In this document: piece by piece, positions 5,420 to 7,462 of the stretch
How positions within the stretch are numbered: position 1 is the first letter of the stretch
Layout of the letters: every line of letters begins with the position of its first letter
NCBI GenBank assembly: GCA_958426425.1
Contig: CATZYY010000117.1
Span: 1-7,462, forward strand
Length of the DNA: 7,462 bases
DNA from: an uncultured Oscillospiraceae bacterium
GTDB taxonomy: Bacteria; Bacillota; Clostridia; Oscillospirales; Oscillospiraceae
Direction: 5' to 3'
The notes under the pieces: generated by a model
The model's database searches: none
What the model was told of the DNA's origin: nothing
Seen by the model: only the letters and a program-made list of their open reading frames with translations
Position numbers and translations under genes: made by a program

Positions 5420-6760
5420 TCAGGGTGACGGGCGGGTTTTTTCAAGCATACGGCGGGCATACTCCAGCAGGGCAGTGCGGTCGTTGGGCACTTGCTCCTG
5501 AATCACGGCCTCCAACAGGACCTCCAGTGTCTCCCCCACCGCCGGGCCGGAGAACCCCAGGTCCACCAGGTCCCCGCCCCGAACCGCCAGCTGGTCCAGA
5601 GAGACGCAGGCCCCTTCGGTCAGCAGCTGGTCCAAAATTTTCTCGGCCTTTTCGATCTCAGCCTGCATGGCACGGTAGGCCGGGTCCTGGGCCAGATTAT
5701 CCGCCCGCTTGATGCGCAGTAACCGCCGCAGGTCCCTCTCCCCCAGCTGCCGCAGGGACTCTGCCACGCCGGGCCGGGTCCGGGGGATGTTCCGGTCATG
5801 CCACGCCACCAGCCGGACCACCGTCTCCCGGGTGGCGTTGTCCGCCCGGAGACGGCGCAGCATCTCCTCCGCCATGGCGGCGCTGCGGGCAGGATGGCCC
5901 TTGAAATGACCGCAGCCGGTTTCATCGATGGTACAGCAGCCGGGCTTTCCAATGTCGTGAAGCAGCATGGTCAGCCGCAGCTCCAGCTCCGGCGGCACCG
6001 CCTCCAGGGCGTGGAGCGTATGCTCCCACACATCGTAGCAGTGGTGGCGGTTCCGCTGGGGAAACCCCACCATCTCCAGCACCTCCGGCCAGAAAACGCC
6101 GATGATCTCCGGGTAGGCCCGCAGGGCCTCCGCCGCCGCAGGGGCGGTCAGCAGTCCCTTCAGCTCCGCCCAAATCCGCTCTGGAGCGATCTCCGCCAAA
6201 AGGGCACGGTTGGCCCGAAGGCTCCGGTCCGTCTCCGGCTCCAGCGCAAAGCCCAGGGCCGCGGCAAACCGTACGCCCCGGAGAATCCGCAATGCGTCCT
6301 CCCGGAACCGCCGGTCCGGCTCCCCCACGCACCGCAGCAGCTTCCGCTCCAGATCCCTCTGCCCGCCCAGGGGGTCCGCCAGCTCGCCACAGAGATTGAG
6401 CGCCATGGCGTTGACGGTGAAATCCCGGCGGCGCAGGTCCTCCTCCAGAGAGTCGGTGAAAACCACGGACTGGGGCCGCCGGTGGTCCCGGTAAACCCCG
6501 TCCCGGCGGAAGGTAGTCACCTCCACCGCTCCGCCGGCGGTCTTCACCGTGACGGAGCCGTGGGGCAGTCCTGTGGGCACGGCCCGGTCCCCGAAAACGG
6601 ACAGCACCTGTTCCGGCCGGGCGGCGGTGGTCACATCCCAGTCCTGGGGTGTCCGGCCCAGAAGGCTGTCCCGGACGCAGCCGCCCACGCACCAGGCCGC
6701 GAAGCCCGCCGCCTCCAGCGCGGACAGCACCTGCGCCGCGTAATTCGGAATCTTTACCAT
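5420..6760 (-). CDS. cca: CCA tRNA nucleotidyltransferase (class II, with HD domain), 446 aa
   Basis: Adds or repairs the 3' CCA end of tRNAs from CTP and ATP without a template; cytosolic. The N-terminal nucleotidyltransferase head has GG at 26-27 and the metal-binding D40 and D42 (QDWDV), then TTFRRDG at 82-88, RRDFTVNAMA (111-120), and the base-selecting EDALR (154-158) continuing ILRGVRF. The neck/body includes PERIWAELKGLL (193-204). A C-terminal HD phosphohydrolase-like domain follows with H247 and HDIGK (268-272), as in many bacterial CCA enzymes. The length is typical. The start is ATG 6760, with GGTGA four bases upstream. It stands alone between its own promoter and a strong terminator and is divergent from murC. 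Poly(A) polymerase is a relative, but those belong mainly to Gram-negatives; an enzyme adding only CC or A cannot be excluded without knowing the rest of the genome. Confidence 0.93.
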   Translation of the reverse strand: MVKIPNYAAQVLSALEAAGFAAWCVGGCVRDSLLGRTPQDWDVTTAARPEQVLSVFGDRAVPTGLPHGSVTVKTAGGAVEVTTFRRDGVYRDHRRPQSVVFTDSLEEDLRRRDFTVNAMALNLCGELADPLGGQRDLERKLLRCVGEPDRRFREDALRILRGVRFAAALGFALEPETDRSLRANRALLAEIAPERIWAELKGLLTAPAAAEALRAYPEIIGVFWPEVLEMVGFPQRNRHHCYDVWEHTLHALEAVPPELELRLTMLLHDIGKPGCCTIDETGCGHFKGHPARSAAMAEEMLRRLRADNATRETVVRLVAWHDRNIPRTRPGVAESLRQLGERDLRRLLRIKRADNLAQDPAYRAMQAEIEKAEKILDQLLTEGACVSLDQLAVRGGDLVDLGFSGPAVGETLEVLLEAVIQEQVPNDRTALLEYARRMLEKTRPSP

Positions 6761-6783
6761 GCCCTCACCGCCTTTTTTATGGG

Positions 6784-6812
6784 TTGCATTTCCAAAAATC
6801 GCGTATTATAAT
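6784..6812 (+). promoter_or_regulatory. Promoter of murC
   Basis: A -35 box TTGCAT (6784-6789) and a perfect -10 box TATAAT (6807-6812) are 17 bases apart; the hexamers and spacing are the same as those of the xdh promoter. Transcription should start near 6819, giving a leader of about 113 bases before ATG 6932. An overlapping minus-strand TATAAT (6805-6810) has only a poor -35 (GTTTCC, 6828-6833) and is a weaker second candidate for cca. Confidence 0.7.
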
Positions 6813-6823
6813 AATGTGTTTGA

Positions 6824-6850
6824 CCGGGGAAACTGTTCTTTCTCCCCCGG
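6824..6850. repeat. Inverted repeat in the shared cca/murC leader region
   Basis: CCGGGG (6824-6829) and CCCCGG (6845-6850) form a 6-bp GC-only stem with a 15-base loop. It lies between the two predicted transcript starts, so it would appear in both leaders. On the plus strand, TTTTTT follows at 6858-6863, seven bases after the stem, which resembles a weak attenuator; on the minus strand no T-run follows. Confidence 0.4.
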
Positions 6851-6865
6851 CAGCTGCTTTTTTCG

Positions 6866-6894
6866 ATTATACAATGATTTTTTTACGTTTGCAA
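6866..6894 (-). promoter_or_regulatory. Promoter of cca
   Basis: On the minus strand, a -35 box TTGCAA (6889-6894) and a perfect -10 box TATAAT (6866-6871) are 17 bases apart with an A-rich spacer. The predicted start near 6859 gives a leader of about 100 bases. It lies beyond the murC promoter, so the two promoters face each other. Confidence 0.7.
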
Positions 6895-6931
6895 CGCGCT
6901 CATGCGGAGCAGACCATAAGGAGTTTTTTCC

Positions 6932-7462
6932 ATGATGAACAATCCCCACCCCATTCGGGACTACATCGTTCCCGGCAAACGGGCCCACCTAGTGGGCATC
7001 GGCGGCGTCAGCATGTGCCCTCTGGCGGAGGTGCTGCAGGGTATGGGCCTGAAGGTCCAGGGCTCCGACATGACCGAGAGCGACACGGTGCGGCACCTGC
7101 GGTCCCTGGGCATCCCCGTCTCCATCGGCCACAGCGCCGAGAATCTGGGCGACTGTGACTTCGTTGTACGCACCGCCGCCGTCCACGACGGCAACCCGGA
7201 GATCGCCGGCGCCATTGCCCGGAAAATCCCCGTCTACGAGCGGGCCCAGGCCTGGGGCGCCATCATGCGGCGCTATCCCAACGCATTGTGCGTGGCGGGC
7301 ACCCACGGCAAGACCACCACCACCTCCATGTGCACCCACATCTTCATGGCGGCGGAGGCGGACCCCACGGTGATGATCGGCGGCACGCTGCCCCTGCTCC
7401 ACGCCGGCTACCGGGTGGGCCAGGGGGACACCATCATCCTGGAATCCTGCGAGTACTGCAAC
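6932..7462 (+). CDS. murC: UDP-N-acetylmuramate--L-alanine ligase MurC, N-terminal part (cut by window edge)
   Basis: Adds the first residue, L-alanine, to UDP-MurNAc using ATP in cytosolic peptidoglycan synthesis. 177 codons are visible. The N-terminal UDP-binding domain has HLVGIGGVSM (19-28) and GSDMTESD (44-51). The central ATPase domain begins with the P-loop GTHGKTTTT (123-131). ESCEY at 171-175 occupies the place of the usual EADES/EADEY, a variant I associate with clostridial MurC proteins from memory. HLVGIGG and the loop distinguish it from MurD, MurE and MurF; Mpl is a closer relative but is largely confined to Gram-negatives. The start is ATG 6932, with AAGGAG (6918-6923) eight bases upstream; a second ATG follows immediately at 6935. 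The frame is open through the right edge, where more than half of the roughly 450-residue protein is missing. It is divergent from cca. Confidence 0.92.
   Translation, partial: MMNNPHPIRDYIVPGKRAHLVGIGGVSMCPLAEVLQGMGLKVQGSDMTESDTVRHLRSLGIPVSIGHSAENLGDCDFVVRTAAVHDGNPEIAGAIARKIPVYERAQAWGAIMRRYPNALCVAGTHGKTTTTSMCTHIFMAAEADPTVMIGGTLPLLHAGYRVGQGDTIILESCEYCN

Noticed and set aside
5798..6811. 337-codon open frame on the plus strand opposite cca
   Set aside because: It is antisense to the well-supported CCA enzyme, has no SD or family motif, and its composition reflects codon bias of the other strand.
1..7462. Mobile elements, CRISPR arrays, tRNA/rRNA genes or defence genes
   Set aside because: No terminal repeats, transposase frames, regularly spaced repeats, tRNA-like folds or defence-type motifs are apparent; the genes are housekeeping and purine/molybdenum metabolism functions.

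Overview
The window looks like ordinary chromosome from a GC-rich anaerobic member of the Firmicutes, most likely an Oscillospiraceae-type gut Clostridia. The reasons are strong Shine-Dalgarno sites (AGGAGG/GGTGA), promoters with vegetative sigma-A spacing, high-GC third codon positions, a clostridial-style MurC, and a fused two-domain molybdenum hydroxylase of the selenium-dependent xanthine dehydrogenase type. Species assignment is inference.

Left part (1-4120), purine/molybdenum hydroxylase locus. xdhA (minus, cut by the left edge) encodes the Mo-binding subunit of an E. coli XdhABC-type xanthine dehydrogenase. Divergent from it, with its own promoter, is a MocA-like nucleotidyltransferase that probably makes the cytidine-dinucleotide form of the Mo cofactor. 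A 13-bp hairpin terminator separates this gene from a convergent 850-residue enzyme that carries both [2Fe-2S] domains and the Mo-binding domain in one chain. That enzyme gene has its own promoter followed at once by an inverted repeat. Two hydroxylases therefore flank one cofactor-tailoring enzyme.

Middle part (4121-5419). thiN (thiamine pyrophosphokinase, minus) has a clear promoter and probably a GTG start. Upstream of it are about 150 bases (4851-4999) in which I see no gene, then a terminator, then a probable small unrecognised gene of about 57 codons (minus). Between that gene and cca lie about 210 bases holding small inverted repeats and the strong cca terminator.

Right part (5420-7462). 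A CCA tRNA nucleotidyltransferase (minus) and murC (plus, cut by the right edge) are divergent. Their best promoters point toward each other across a short shared stretch, so the two 5' leaders would be complementary for about 40 bases.

I found no mobile element, CRISPR array, rRNA/tRNA gene, phage gene or defence system. I do not think the window holds a new system. The points worth checking are regulatory: the overlapping cca/murC leaders, the two promoter-proximal dyads beside mocA and xdh, and the small gene at 5037-5210.
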